Shown here piece by piece: positions 13,196 through 27,784 of a stretch of DNA of 64,000 bases. The first letter of the stretch is position 1. Every line of letters begins with the position of its first letter. The notes under the pieces are model-generated. The model saw nothing but the letters and a program-made list of their open reading frames with translations. It was not told the origin of the DNA and did not search any database. A program made the translations under genes and the position numbers. Source of the stretch: Glycine soja (taxonomy: Eukaryota > Streptophyta > Magnoliopsida > Fabales > Fabaceae); NCBI RefSeq assembly GCF_004193775.1, contig NC_041004.1:1998718-2062717 (forward strand), read 5' to 3'.

Positions 13196-14649
13196 AGTCA
13201 ATATTTTTGGAGTACCGAAATATCTAACAGACTTGAGAGTTTTTATTATTATTTTTCTCTAATAATGGTAAACACTAAATGAATTGCTTAAAAGAGTCCC
13301 ACGTAATCGTTCCATTAAATGATTATGGGTTTAGAAAATATATTTTTTATCATTTAAAATCAATTAAGTAATGTTTATATAAATCACAGTTGCTCAACGT
13401 ATTTTTTTCTCATCATAATATTGTTGTAGAATATTTATTAATCTTATTAATAATTAATTTTTATAAAAAATTAACTAATTATCTTTAATAATATTTTCTT
13501 TTATCTCAATTATATTTTTTTAGGATGGAGTTTAAGATCTTATTTAATAAGATCAAGATCAATTTCACTTCAATCAACCCACATATTTGTTTTCTGAACT
13601 TAATTAAACAATTGTAATGATTGACAAAACTTTTTATAATATAATTTTTAATTGAATCATATAATATTTTTTCATATTTTTTTTCGATCAAAATTAAGAA
13701 TGGAAATCAATAATTGATATGTTTAATTCTCCAGAACTAAAATCCAAATTTAAATAATTCAATGCCAGAGGTCTCTTGCAAATTCACGTACATCCAATGT
13801 CTTTTTAATGTTTTTATTTATTGTTTCCGTAAAAAGGACATAGTACCTAAACCAAAGTGCCCATTGACATGACCAATTCCAACTCGTGAAGAATTTTACT
13901 TTGGTATTAGAGAATTATGAATTCAATAGTGGTGGAATTGATCCATGACATGTTCAATCAAAATAATTGCGAAAGGCAATGGTAATCATGCAAAGGCTTT
14001 TCACACCCCAAAAAAAAAAAAATCATGCAAAGGCTTTTGAAAGCCATGCCAGCAATGCATTGTGCGGCGTTGGAAGGATATACCTTGATGCAAGAACATA
14101 CATAAAGTAAAAGTCTAATTTTTTTTAATCCAATTATATAATTATTGCTCAAACTAGTATTACAGTTAATACATAGGATTTGCGTCCAAAATTAGGATTC
14201 TTATAATTGATGTAAATATATTTTTTTTTACAATGAAGATTTTGAGGTTCAATTTTTTTTATTTCTTCTTTTGATTGATAAATATTAATGATTAATTCTT
14301 GTTAGTAAAGAAAATTTAAACTCATAATCTCTTTCTCAAACTCATGTATTAATTATAGTGTGCTCGTTCATGGAATAAGAGAATTAGGATTAAATATTGT
14401 GTGGTAAAACAGGAATGTCTATTATAATAGACAGTATATAGAAATGAGCTATAAGTTTTGAAATTCACTAGGGTCGGCCTAAGTGGAAAGGGCAGCTTGA
14501 ACAAAATTCTAAGTTCAAATTATCTTATTATTGTTATTGTAAAAATAAAATTATAAGTTTAGGATATAATTTTAAATTTTATCTTAAAGCTAATTAATGT
14601 TAAGTAATAGTATTATTTAACAGGTATATATAAGCTTCAGTAAAAAAAA

Positions 14650-14711
<62 letters not shown>

Positions 14712-15579
14712 AGTTGTAACTTAATAATTGACACAGACGATGATGTGATTTATTTTTATACATCTACCTTATGCATATAAACAATTTCTTATCTAATTAT
14801 TTAATGTAACAACAAGAAAGTCACCTTAGATGACAGTAGTGGTCTCTCAATTGTGATTTATATAAATAATCTAACATATTATAGACTATTTATCTAGAAG
14901 TCCAATAGAATAATCATTTAAAATTATTGATGAATACACATGTATAAGATAAGAACAAAGCATGAAAAAAAAATTGAACAAAAATTCCTAGATTATTAAC
15001 TAATAATGCTGTAATGGCAACAGAGTTAAGCTAAGCATAATTGAGGCTTCTAGAGAGTTCGAATATTTATAGGGGGGATGGGTTGTACTTGTACCACAAT
15101 ATATAAAGGGTAGTTAGGCACCTTGGTGATTATGACCCATGTTTGGTACTTGATTTTTCAGAAAAAATAAATACTTACATTTTTATAAGGGTCCAGTAAA
15201 AAACTAAAAAAAAATCGAAAATCATTTTCCTTGCATAAACTGAACTAAACATATTCTATATTAGTGAGGCGTGGAGCTGCATACCTAAAAACCCTAATAT
15301 AACTCGAAGAGGGAAGTGATGAAGCACTGGCTATATATCTTGGTATTCTAGCGACCTAGCAAGGAAGTTCTGTGGGCGTTAGGGCAATTTAAAGTAATTT
15401 TATATAATTTTCCTGGTAATATAATGTTACAATATTCTTATTATTTCGGCTTTAAAAAAAAATGGTTAATTTAATTTCATTTCAACTCAATTATTTTTAA
15501 AATGTTTCAACCCAATGATTTATTCCACACTTCTATATTTTATTATTTTTTATATTTAAATGTTAATTAAAAATAAATT
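13196..15579. other. AT-rich intergenic, no gene seen
   Basis: Contains the (AT)n array listed separately and a short direct duplication near 13986-14040 in which ATCATGCAAAGGCTTTT occurs twice around an A-rich spacer. No ORF has a recognisable domain. Confidence 0.45.
14653..14709. repeat. (AT)n microsatellite
   Basis: Uninterrupted AT dinucleotide run of about 57 bases preceded by an A tract. Similar arrays occur at 22882-22931, 23605-23700, 24735-24759, 32102-32164 and 51411-51431. Confidence 0.95.
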
Positions 15580-16395
15580 TATATTGGTTTTGCAAGCAAG
15601 TGTAAAACCAACCGATATAGAAAAATTGATACTTTCTAGATTGGTTTCAAAGCTAATGTAGAAGAATTACTTTCTATATTGGTTATGGAATATATATATT
15701 TTTTTAAACATTACAACTCCCTAGCATTCTTGATAAAAATATTTCAATAACCAAGAACCAAACAAGACAAGTTTTTTTTTTTTATTTCCTTATTGTTATA
15801 TGAATCATTTGGTATGTCAAACTAAAAGCGTATTTTTCTTTCCTATTATGACTAAATTGAAAATGTGTCTACGTTTTTCCTATTACAAAAATGAGATATG
15901 TATATAGAGAAAATATAGACTAAAGTCATATTTATATAAGAGGAAGATCGAGATCCGTTATTATTCATTTCTCTAGGCATTTTGAAACTAGAGAACTAGA
16001 GTTTGAAAATTGGAGTGAGGACAAAAATATAAGCATGTTATTAAGATTTAATTTATGATCATATTTCTAAATCAATTAATTATACTAAAAATCAATGTAG
16101 AAAATTACTTTCTGTATCAGTTCTTAATATAATTAATCTAAAAAGTTGTCAACAATTTCAAAACCTGAAAAAAACATCAACATTCTAGAACAATTATACA
16201 AAAGTTGATTAAAGGATTATTTTCTAGATTGATTCTTTGTACAATTAATCTAGAAAGTTGTGTCAAAATTTGGAAAAAAAATCACATTATAGATGGGCAG
16301 TCTAAAAAGTATTTTCTAAATCGGTACGTTCTTAATACAATTAATATAAAAAGTGTTTCTAGATCGATTTGAAACAACCTATATAGAATATTTAT
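15580..16395. repeat. Cluster of short repeats resembling CACTA subterminal DNA
   Basis: A motif of the type TTTCTAGATTGGTT/TTTCTATATTGGTT recurs in both orientations, together with ATTAATCTAGAAAGTTG-like blocks at about 16130, 16240 and 16345. Arrays of short dispersed copies in both orientations are typical of subterminal regions of plant CACTA (En/Spm-like) transposons. I found no convincing CACTA terminus, so class assignment is tentative. Confidence 0.4.
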
Positions 16396-19300
16396 TACAA
16401 TAAAAACTTAATTTTAGTTTTTAAAGTTTTCTTTTTATTTGGTTTCAGTCTTATATATATATATATATATTAATTGCTGTTGTCAAATAACAACACTTAT
16501 GGAACGAAATCACTAGTCTCACCTTCTGTCCCACAAATCAAAATATGACACGTAAATTAAAAAAATTATATTTCAAATTCCCACGTTTTAACATTGTTAT
16601 TGTGCCATAAGTAAAAAATAATAAAAAAAAAAACAACGTGGTTTCTGTATCTCCCCTTTGGCTCCCTTCTCCAATAACCTCTCTAATTCTCTTCTCCTAT
16701 CGTCGCCGCGGATTCAAACTATGTCTCCTTTCTCTCATCTCTTGATGGTGAGAAACACAATCTAGTCAATGTGATCTATTATGATGTTATGCCAAGACTT
16801 AACATGGCATTAGATGATTGGTGGAACAAGGATTTTTTTGAATAGCCTACGTAAAATTCCTATGTTATAAGTGTTTTCTTTTGTACTAGTCCACACCAAC
16901 TTTACCAGCTAAGCATTGATGTGTACCTGTGTTCAAGCAGCAACAAAAAAAAAATAAAAAAAATCAAATGTATGGTGAGCAAATTTTAACTAATTAACAA
17001 ATTAAAATTTTCTGAATGGTAAAAGTGCAACAATTAACGGCTCATCTTGTGAGCAGCAAAACGTGCAAGGGCCCTTTGTTCTTGTCACCAACATATAATT
17101 GGAAGATTGGTGGGACAATAAGAAAAAAGGTGGAGTTAATTGCTCCAAATGAAAAGGAAAACTCTTACTGTGTATTTAGTTTAGAAGATAAAAATAAATA
17201 AAATAAAAATGAAATATTTTTTTTAATTAAAGTAGAATATAAAAAATATGAATCTCATTAAAAACATACAAAATTTCTCTCATTTATTACTTTCAGCATG
17301 ATTATTTTGCAAGGGGTTACACGGTGTGTAAGCAATTGGAACCATTAGATTTCTTAAAATTTTAATAAATGACTGATTTTATTTTATTTTTACTTTCTCC
17401 TCTTTCTTTTTTTGTTTTTCTTTCTTTCGTTACTAATTTACCTTTCTTCCTTTGGTACCTTCTCTATCATTTTCCCTTTCTCTTTCTGCGACACTAGCAT
17501 CCCCGCGTGGAGGAACCACCGCACCGCCGCAACACTGCGACGATGACCCACCAAGCGGCGTCGACCCACCGCACGACATCAATGAACCACCGCTCCACCG
17601 CCACATGAGCTAACGACAACGACACCACTGCAACCACTAACGACATTGAATGAAGACACCGACGACAACATCAAAGTGCAGCGACTCTTCCTTCCATGGC
17701 AACAACGAGTACACCATTTTTTAGATATGGAAAAAACAACAAAACCCATTTCTCAAATCTAGAACAAAACGCAACCATCTCAAACAACCAGCTCCGATGC
17801 TGCAACTACAAGGAGGAAGATAAAGAGCATGAAGAAATGGGTCGCACCTTCGACGACAATGCGGCGGACATCGTCGATTTCTTGCAGTGAAGGTGAGACG
17901 GACGATGGGTCATTAACATCATGAGTGAAGCTGAGACGGGTGGTGCGTCCAAGTTCACATAAAATCAAAATTAAGATATAATATACAAGTGAAAAATAAC
18001 TCTTTTAATTTAAATTTATTTTTCCTAAGAGGTGGAATGGAAAAATTCGGTTGAAGTATAATAGTCATATTATATGTCTTATAATAGTTCGTATTCTTTT
18101 ATATCTGGAGTCAATATCTATTCATAATTATTACTTTTACATCAAAAAAATTTGACCCAATACTTTATTTTTGTCATAGTTGATTTTTACATTAAAAATA
18201 TATTGATTTTTTTTTCTGACAATCAAATAGATGGAGTTAAATGTAAACTCAAATAAAAAAGAAAAAGAGGAATAGTAAATAAAGAAAGTGGGAATGAAAA
18301 AGCATAAAACAAAAAGAAAAAATAAAACAATATATCAAACATGATTAAAATTTAAAAACATCATTAAGAATGTGTTTGATTTATATATTTATTTTTTTTT
18401 TCATTTTCAAAAGATTAGAATTCTGAAAACATGTTTAGTTTGACTTCTTGTTTTCTGATTTCAAAAAATAAAAACATTAAAAATGCGTCTTCAAAAGAAA
18501 ATGTATTTTTAGATTTGTTTAAAATTACATTTCTTACCACCGTGTTTTCATTTTACCCAAAATAAGATTTCTGATTTTAACTGAAAATGAGATTTTATTG
18601 TTTCTAGTTTTTGATTTGTTTGAGAAAATATTTTCACTAAAAATATTTTAAAAAATTCAATCATACACATTTGCATCATCATTTTTTATTTCCACTAAAA
18701 ATAAAAATAAAAAACAATCAAACCTTGGAGAGGATGAAAGTGGCTTAGAGTTGCCCTAAGATGATTTAATTCTTTGGTTTCCCAGCCGCTAGAGGTGCTA
18801 CTAGGATAGACAGCTCGTACTTGGCAAGTCTTGTGCTGCTGGTACGGACCACTTTGACATCTTTTATTATGTTTTTTCTTACAATGTTTTCTTCTATATT
18901 CTAACCCTATCAATTTCTGAAATCTTATCTCTCGGTGCGTTTGATTCTTGCTTTGCGCGTACAGATTCAGTATATCCTTAAAGATTTACCTGTGTTTGAA
19001 CTTGAAACTCAGAGAGCTCTCAAGTGTCAAATAAGCTCACTTCCAAATATTTTGACTACTATCTCCTCTAAAATAAAATATATTGACTATCTTTTATAAA
19101 TTTAATTAACCATATTAAGATGGTTAGTAAACAGTTTATTATATTTGATTATGTTATAATTTATAAATTACTTTAACTATAACTCATAATTTTTTTAACT
19201 ATTAATCATATCTAAATATTTTTTGAGCTAATGACAATCATACACCGCAATCAAGATTAATTTTAAAAAACTCTCATAATCTTTGACATAGGACAAGAAA

Positions 19301-19999
19301 AAATTATAACATTTTTTTTCTTTCATCAATATTCTTAATGTATTTTCTTTAATCCTCTTTGTCTTAATTATCTTTATATTACACTCTTTTTCTATTCTCT
19401 CTCCTCTGATCTTCAAAATTTATAGAATTGTTTTTCTATATAAGACAATTTATTTTAATGATTAATTACACATTTACACTATTTATTTTAATTTTAATAA
19501 GCAGAAAAGCTCCAAAACATAATTACCTAAAAATATATTTTTATCTAAAATTTAAAATTCATATGAAAAGTCATATAAATATTTCCTCATGTCATTTCAT
19601 ATTTATTATCTATTTTCACAACTAATTCCATAAACTAGCCTATAACCTTCTAGCTAGAAACTTATGGAGTATAAACCACTTTACAAAATTAGAATTATTT
19701 TATAAAAATAGTCGTTATAATAGATAAATGTGAGGCAACTTATGGGTGTGGATAGGGTAACAAAACCGACCCAATAATAAGTGAGATCTAAAAGAAATTT
19801 TTAAAAAAATCCTTTAAATATGTTTAGTCTTTTTGTTAATATATGTATTTTTTTTTATCAATGTAGGATGTCTTTTTAACTTTATAAATACTAATAACAA
19901 GTATTTTATATTGGTGGACTTAAAACGTAATATTTAGTTGTTTTATTCTTAGAACGATTATGTAACTATATATATCCACATTTTTATTAAAAAAATATT
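16396..19999. other. Intergenic; includes a GC-richer block at 17490-17890
   Basis: Mostly AT-rich non-coding sequence. The block at about 17490-17890 departs sharply in composition, rich in ACCACCGC, CGACGA and CACCG words. Open frames across it are short and encode low-complexity Thr/Asn-rich sequence with no recognised domain. It may be a captured gene piece or part of an old element. No promoter or splice structure was found. Confidence 0.35.
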
Positions 20000-20009
20000 A
20001 ATACTAGGC

Positions 20010-20240
20010 ACCGAGTGAAACTAAGCATCGGTGAAACTTGAAACTTGACACAAGATGAGTCAAACTAAGCTCCTGACTAAACTTGAAACTTGAAACTTAG
20101 ACACTAAAGACCAGTCAAACTAAGCTCCTGACTAAACTTGAAACTTGACACTGAAGACCAGTCAAACTAAGTTCCTGACTAAACTTGGCACAAAACACTG
20201 AGCCAAATTAAACACCCAACCAAATTTGCACACCGGACAT
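20010..20240. repeat. Minisatellite, ~47-bp unit, four to five degenerate copies
   Basis: The unit core AGTCAAACTAAGCTCCTGAC begins at 20058, 20113 and 20160. The spacing is 55 then 47 bases because one unit has an extra AAACTTAG. Degenerate units flank both sides (AGTGAAACTAAGCATCGGTG on the left; GAGCCAAATTAAACACCCAAC on the right). No frame stays open through it. Confidence 0.8.
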
Positions 20241-21612
20241 CGGGCCAATACTTGCTTAAGTACAGTAGTAATTTAATTATATATATATAAAAGTAAGGAT
20301 ACAAACATAAATGTTTTTTTTTTTTAATTTATAAGAATCAAAGAAGATATGTATCAATAAACAATTCATTAAATTAAGTAGTAATATATGTATCATGACT
20401 ATTTTTTGCGGCAATACATTAGATCCATTAACCATTGTCATCCTTAAATACAGTAATATATATACTTGTTTTTATATTTAACTGGTTTTCTTCTGTATAT
20501 TATACATAATTTAAAAATTATTTCAACCAAACGATTTCATAATCTTTAAATAACATTTGGCCTCTCTCCTTTAAAAGCTTCTCTTACGTGATGTCCACTT
20601 ACCTCGTGATTTTAAATCAAATCGTATCTTCTGTTTTATTTTGCCTTTTCCATGTAATTAATTCTAAAATTAAATACCTAATTACAACGTGTGGAGGTCT
20701 TCTATGTATTATAAGTGGCCAGGATTGACATACATCAAGTAACCATTAAGATAACGAGTTCAGGACATGTCAATCAGCCTTTTCTTATTACCTTTTAAGG
20801 CTCGTTTGAGGATGTTTACAATTCAGAAAGTAATTGCTTTTTAATAGTATTTTTCATAAACGTACTGATACTTTTTTTTACCTTTTTCGGTAAAAAAACA
20901 GTTACCCTAAATTAAAGCTAATTATATATAATTTTAAAATGAAGCAATGCATGTTTGATTTAGCCTTTGAAATATTGACAGCATATTCCAACGTAAATCT
21001 AATGAATAAAAATAAAAATCATAAATTGTTAAATAAAATTATTTTTATCTCAAAATGTAATTTTACAACTGATTCTCAATCATACTCTTATATACAAATT
21101 TTACATGGTTTTGCTAACAAAGCATTTTTTTTATATATATTAGACGACTAATTAATAAGCATACTTAAAAGATTGAGATATCTATTAACTAAGTTGATTT
21201 TGTTGTTTCAAAAAATGTATAATGCCATTTTACGTACAGTGGGCAAAAAAAAAAAAACTATTACCTCCACGAAACAAATTATGTTGCATGGTACATTCTT
21301 GTGATAGAAAAAAAAAAAATAATGCTAACTTTACTGAGACATAAATCTTGTCATGTTCGACAACTTTTTTTCTTGCATTATAATAGAGAGAATGACAGCT
21401 TGAGCCTAGAAACTGGGACCAGTGCGATAGCTGTGTTTCTGAATCACTTTTTCCACGTAAAGAATAGCCATGAGTTTTCTTTATCCAAAGTTTGGCTGCA
21501 AATGCATGCATTGCTAACTTTTTCTGGTCGACATGTCATCATCGATCATATCATCATATCTCAGCTTGAAGGGTCGGTCCAATAAGAAATAAGATCTAAA
21601 ACAAAAATAAAG
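20241..21612. other. AT-rich intergenic, no gene seen
   Basis: Small ORFs near 20939-21151 and overlapping opposite-strand ORFs near 21230-21585 have no recognisable domain or splice context. I do not call genes here. Confidence 0.4.
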
Positions 21613-21880
21613 TGTTCAGAGTTTCCTATCGAGTAATTAACGAACATGATAAGTATTTATACAATTGAATAAGTCATTCCCTTATGAATTGATTTTTAAG
21701 GGAATTTTTTGGATGTCTTAGCTACACTTCAATATGGTATCTGGTTTGAGGGGGCGTGTTGAGAGTCTCACATCGGGTGGTTAAGAAACATGATAAGTGC
21801 TTATATAACTTGATAGATCACTTTCTTATGAACACGTTTTTAAAGAAATTTTTAGAATGTTTTTAGTGCACTTTAACATA
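21613..21880 (+). mobile_element. Minimal LTR retroelement (TRIM/SMART-like): LTR-PBS-PPT-LTR
   Basis: Two direct repeats of ~122 bp (21613-21734, starting TGTTCAGAGTTTCC) and ~124 bp (21757-21880, starting TGTTGAGAGTCTCACATC) share order and spacing of blocks such as ACATGATAAGT, TTATA and CTTATGAA. Between them are only ~22 bases. These start with TGGTATCTGGTT, close to the initiator-Met-tRNA primer-binding site of plant LTR elements (TGGTATCAGAGC), and end with the purine tract GAGGGGGCG, a polypurine tract. This is the complete cis-acting kit of an LTR element with no internal domain. LTR divergence (about a quarter of positions by eye) indicates age. Confidence 0.65.
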
Positions 21881-22876
21881 GAGAGTTTTTTTTTAAAATA
21901 ATGTGTGAATTTTTTAGTCAAACATTGATAGATCTAGAATTTAGATTTTAATTGTTTTTATCTTTTTCTTGATGCTACCAAGTTATTCATGTTGCAACGC
22001 CACTTATTATTGAACAAGCATAAATTCAGTGGCTAGAGCACAAGGTTGGGATAGATGATTATGGCATATATAATGAAATAACTTTGTCTATAAGGTCCGA
22101 AACTCCGAATATGCTGCTTCTTCATGTTGGGATTATTTAGGCCGAAAATAAGACAAATGTATAATCAACCGATATCGTGAAAAAGGAAATGATGTCGATT
22201 TTTTCGTTTTCATCACTTTTTCTGCATCTTAATCCAGCAGTTTTTCTTCTGTGCAAAATCGTTTGTAAGTTTTCCATATAAGAAATAACACTATGAATGT
22301 CAATATCAAAATGGAAAATTAATGATGGATATAAATCCAAATTCTAATGGACACATGAGAGAGATAAAGAGAGAAGAAAAAAATATAAATATAATAAGTT
22401 ATATGATACTAGTTATTGTGTATCCAAATTGGAGTGTAAAATTGATATAAAACTTTTTTTTCTTCTCAAAAACAAACTCAATTACATATAGTAAATTAAG
22501 CAGAAAAGTGATTAATGAAAAATATCAAGCAATAGAGTTGTTTTAATTAATGAATGTTTTTAAGCTTGGTCATTGAATTAGTCAAAACATTGATTCAATG
22601 TTCATTGATTTAAATATATAATTGAAGTAGTTGAATCGGTTTTCGTAATATATATTAATAATTAAATAATGCGATAAATAATATTAAATAAATATAATAC
22701 CATAATTCTATAACACTATAAAATAAAATAAAATAAAATGTTATTTCTTAGATTCTTAACCTTTAAAGTACACATGATTAAAAATCTAAACCAAATATAT
22801 CACACTACTTTTAGATTTTAACAAAATTTGAGAATTTTTATTAACAATAACAAATTTACATTTAGAATAAAAAAAT

Positions 22877-22933
<57 letters not shown>

Positions 22934-23189
22934 TTATAAGTATAAAAAATTGAATATAAATGAGTAAATTATATACATGTTTTATAAGAAAAATAATTGA
23001 TAAAATAATTTATACCTATTTGTAATTCTTATTAAATGTGTATTTTTATTTATCTTTAAAATAATATTGGTTTTATATCGATTTGATCGATTCTGGCCGA
23101 CTCTGAAATGTTCTTATTTTAAAGTGATTTAGAAATTTACTCAAGCTATATATATGATATCACTCTAGGATACAAACAGAGTCACAATC
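21881..23189. other. AT-rich intergenic with (AT)n at 22882-22931
   Basis: Non-coding, with an AAAAT repeat near 22720-22740 and a clean AT dinucleotide array of ~50 bases. No coding or RNA gene supported. Confidence 0.5.
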
Positions 23190-24190
<1,001 letters not shown>

Positions 24191-27100
24191 CTATGTATGC
24201 ATATATGATATCCTTTCAAATTTATGATAATTTCAAATAACTAGAGACGAGTGAATTAACAATATTAGTATTAATGTTTCACTACTTTTCATTTGAAATG
24301 ACTCGCTTTTGTACGTCCTTAACAATTTCTTAGTGATGTAATTTATTCACTTCTTATTATTTTATAAATTCCTAAAAAAAATACCTCATATCAAGAAAAA
24401 TTGTTCCTATTTAATTTTTTATTTTATTTTACTGGATAACAAATATATGGAAAAATCACGAAGACAAACCCAGCGAGGCCAAATTGCAAATTACTTTGGA
24501 AATGGTCAAGTAACCCTATAATAATATGCATATAGTTATAAGTGTAACCCCGATTGTGGATATTTGCTTAAATTCTACAGAAATTATCATTATATTAGAA
24601 AAAAAATTAGCATGTAAATATTTTTTGCTTAATATTCATGTTTATAACATTAAAGTACGTACATGTGTGTGGTAACATATAGTATGTAACATGTGATACA
24701 TGTGTGTGGATCCCATATCAAGTAGGAGAACGTGATATATATATATATATATATATATAGTACGTGGACATATATAAGATATTAATTTGTGCATAACTTT
24801 AAGTGAAATTTCTTAGATAAAAAATATTATACTCTAAACTAAATCATTTGTTCGGAAAGTGAATGAGTTTTTACAAAATTTTATAAAATATACTTAATTA
24901 GTGGTTAACTTAATTTAATTCATTAGGAATAACATATTTTTTTAACTAATACATTTTCAAGTTTGATTCAAATGAAATATTTCTAAGAAAATAAGCTATT
25001 TTTTAAACATCCTTAATTAAAATAAAATAAGAATAATGAATTTATAATTTTTCAAGAACATAGGAGCACTGGAGACTCTAGTAATTGAGGTGATAGTGGT
25101 GGTATACTAGTAAGATTAGTGGTCACAATTATAGAGGTAGATGATATGATTAATTGTACAATTACGACAATAAAATTTAAAATAAATAAATAAATAAAGA
25201 AGTTGCTAACTTTATAATCAATATTTTAATAGTTTTATTTCCATCGATCTAGATCGGTAATACTAAACCTTAACTTTTATTTGCATATGAAAATTTTCAA
25301 GAATTTTTATATTCAATTAAAAGTATTTTTAGTCTTTTTATTAAATATGAAAAATATTTCTATATTTCTTTCTCAAAATATTAAAATAATTCATGTACTA
25401 ATCATCTATCGCTCTACAAAATGTTCTGATATACAATAAAATGAGTTATTATATTTGCCTCCTTTCTACATTTCCAGTTTTGCCCCCCTCCTCCTCCACT
25501 CACAGCTCTATACGTTTATAAAATATTAGTATCTGTACACTTTTATTTATTTTATACCTAGTAAAAAGAACTCAAAACATATTAAGTGACCAAAAGTAAA
25601 GAAAATTAACTAAGCAACTTGTTTTCTTTTTTCTTTTTGGTATTTGTACTGAGTCTTCCTTATTTTATTTTATAAATTAATTTTTTTTATAACAATAGTT
25701 ACTGAAAAAAACAAGCAATTCAAATATATAAATGTTTGTTTTATTTTAGAATTTAATTCCACTTTTAATTATTTTTATAGATAATTTTGTAGATATAAAA
25801 AACGTACGTGCTTTGCTTTAAATTTTGAATGCTTTTAATTGGTTTCATAAAATATTTCATTTCTTTTCTTATACATTATAGAATTGCAATGTGTCAATTA
25901 AAAGCATTTTTTTTTAATTTGAATTGCTTTTAATTGCTATTCATATACATGAGTTATAGAATTTTTGGATTTCTTATATGCTTTTAATTTCTTAATTAAA
26001 GAAAGAAGTCCATAATTAATTATGATTTACTGTTATATTTACTTTTATAATATATATGACATATATTATTAAATTAAATTTTACATCATTACTAATGGTA
26101 AAAATTCTCCCCCTTAGTAAAATTTCCTTGTTCCGTCCCTTCTAATCATTATTATATTGCTGGAAAGGCTAGAGGTTGAAAATGCATTCAGAAGCATAGC
26201 AAAGAAGAAAATCCTTCAAAACCTTGGCATAATAAGTGGGTTACTTAAAATTAGGCACGTCCAAAGCAGACATGAGTCTCATCAGAGATTCAGTTTTATC
26301 ATTTATGCATTAAGCTAGCTATTTCTGTGTATCATATTAATTCCACATCTGATAAATTTTATCTTTTATTTTTAGTTTTTTTTAATAAAAAAAATGCATA
26401 GATATTTTCACGTGCAAACTGATCCCACCAGATCCTAGTTGTAATTTTTCTTAATTATTATTAATTTTAAATTTTGCATCTTATTATTCCCTTTACTTTT
26501 CTTCATTTATATTTTACCATTTTTTAAAATCTGCGTGTCTTGTGCTGGATCATTGGTTTTTCTCTTAGTTCTTTTATATGCATCTTAATATATATGAGAG
26601 CAGTAATATTATTGTTATTATTCTGTCCTATGCGTTGAATAGAATCACGGAAGCTAATTATTTGCATTAATTCTATACCTAGCTACACTTTCACGCGACT
26701 TTTTTTATTCTTCATTAATTAATTCTCAATGCATGATTATTTTTACTGGAACATGCTGTAATCCAAAAAGAAAACCAGCTTTTTTCATTTATATTGAGAA
26801 GATATACAACTAAGAGAAAGATAGAAAGAATTAGGAAAAAAAGGTGAAAAAATGAATAATACATTTTAACAATAATAATATATTCCTCTTATGTTAGGGG
26901 GATATTTATTTAAAGGAAACAATCATTGAATACCACTCTTGATGTAAACACCGAGACATATAAGAGAAAAAAAAACAAATGATTAATATTTTTTTTGGAT
27001 TTGACAAGTGATTAATATGATTGATTAATATAATTGATGTGACAAAAAAAGATAAAAAATAAATGATCAATTAAATATCTATATCTTTTTTGATGTAGAC

Positions 27101-27480
27101 ACCAATAGAGATATAAACCCTTTTTATATAAGAATTTTTTTAAAAAATATATATGATTTATTTTTTAAAATAAGTAAAAAATTATTTTTTTAAAATAAAA
27201 GTAATTTAAACAAACACACTAAAAAAGAAAAAAAATATTTATTTATTAAAATAAATGTAAATAAACTGAATCATAAAAAGATGGAAATAAATGATTAATA
27301 TAATTGATAATATGACGTAACAAAAAAAATGATGAATTAATTTTTTTTAAAAAAATTAATCATCTATATAATATTTTTCAAGGGAAACATAAAAAAGAAA
27401 TACTAGCAATTCTCTGAATTGCACTCTCCTACTGATCACACAACTACTTGCAAGTTCCAACACAAAAAAACCACTTGTAC
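24191..27480. other. AT-rich intergenic, upstream flank of GA20ox
   Basis: The beginning may be remaining LTR of the copia relic, but its 3' end could not be fixed. The rest is AT-rich non-coding DNA with (AT)n at 24735-24759 and no domain-bearing ORF. The last kilobase probably contains the GA20ox promoter. Confidence 0.4.
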
Positions 27481-27489
27481 GTATGATCT

Positions 27490-27500
27490 CCCTATATATA
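27490..27500 (+). promoter_or_regulatory. Candidate TATA box of the GA20ox gene
   Basis: CTATATATAA lies 285 bases before the GA20ox ATG. A start ~30 bases downstream would give a 5' UTR of ~260 bases containing a CT-dinucleotide tract at about 27718-27737, a common feature of plant leaders. Position and composition only; no transcript evidence. Confidence 0.45.
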
Positions 27501-27784
27501 ACAGACACATTGCAGAAAGGTAGAGTGATAAAGATAGCAAGCAATCTTGCAAAACAAACTAATGATAAGATTCTCTAATGTCTGTTCCCCGACTTCCCCA
27601 ATGAATCCTCTCTTGGCCTATCTCAATACTCTATTTCACCAACTTTATTATTAACCTCTTCCTTTGTCTAATTCCCCATTCATTCATTCATTGTTCACAC
27701 TCTTTTGACCTCTCCTTTTCTCTCTCTCTCTCTCTCCACACACACTAAGCTGGTTTTGTGAACTTCATCAAATTAAACTAAAAC

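Noticed and set aside
21230..21585. Overlapping 93- and 94-residue ORFs on opposite strands
   Set aside because: No domain, no consistent composition, no promoter or splice evidence; chance frames.
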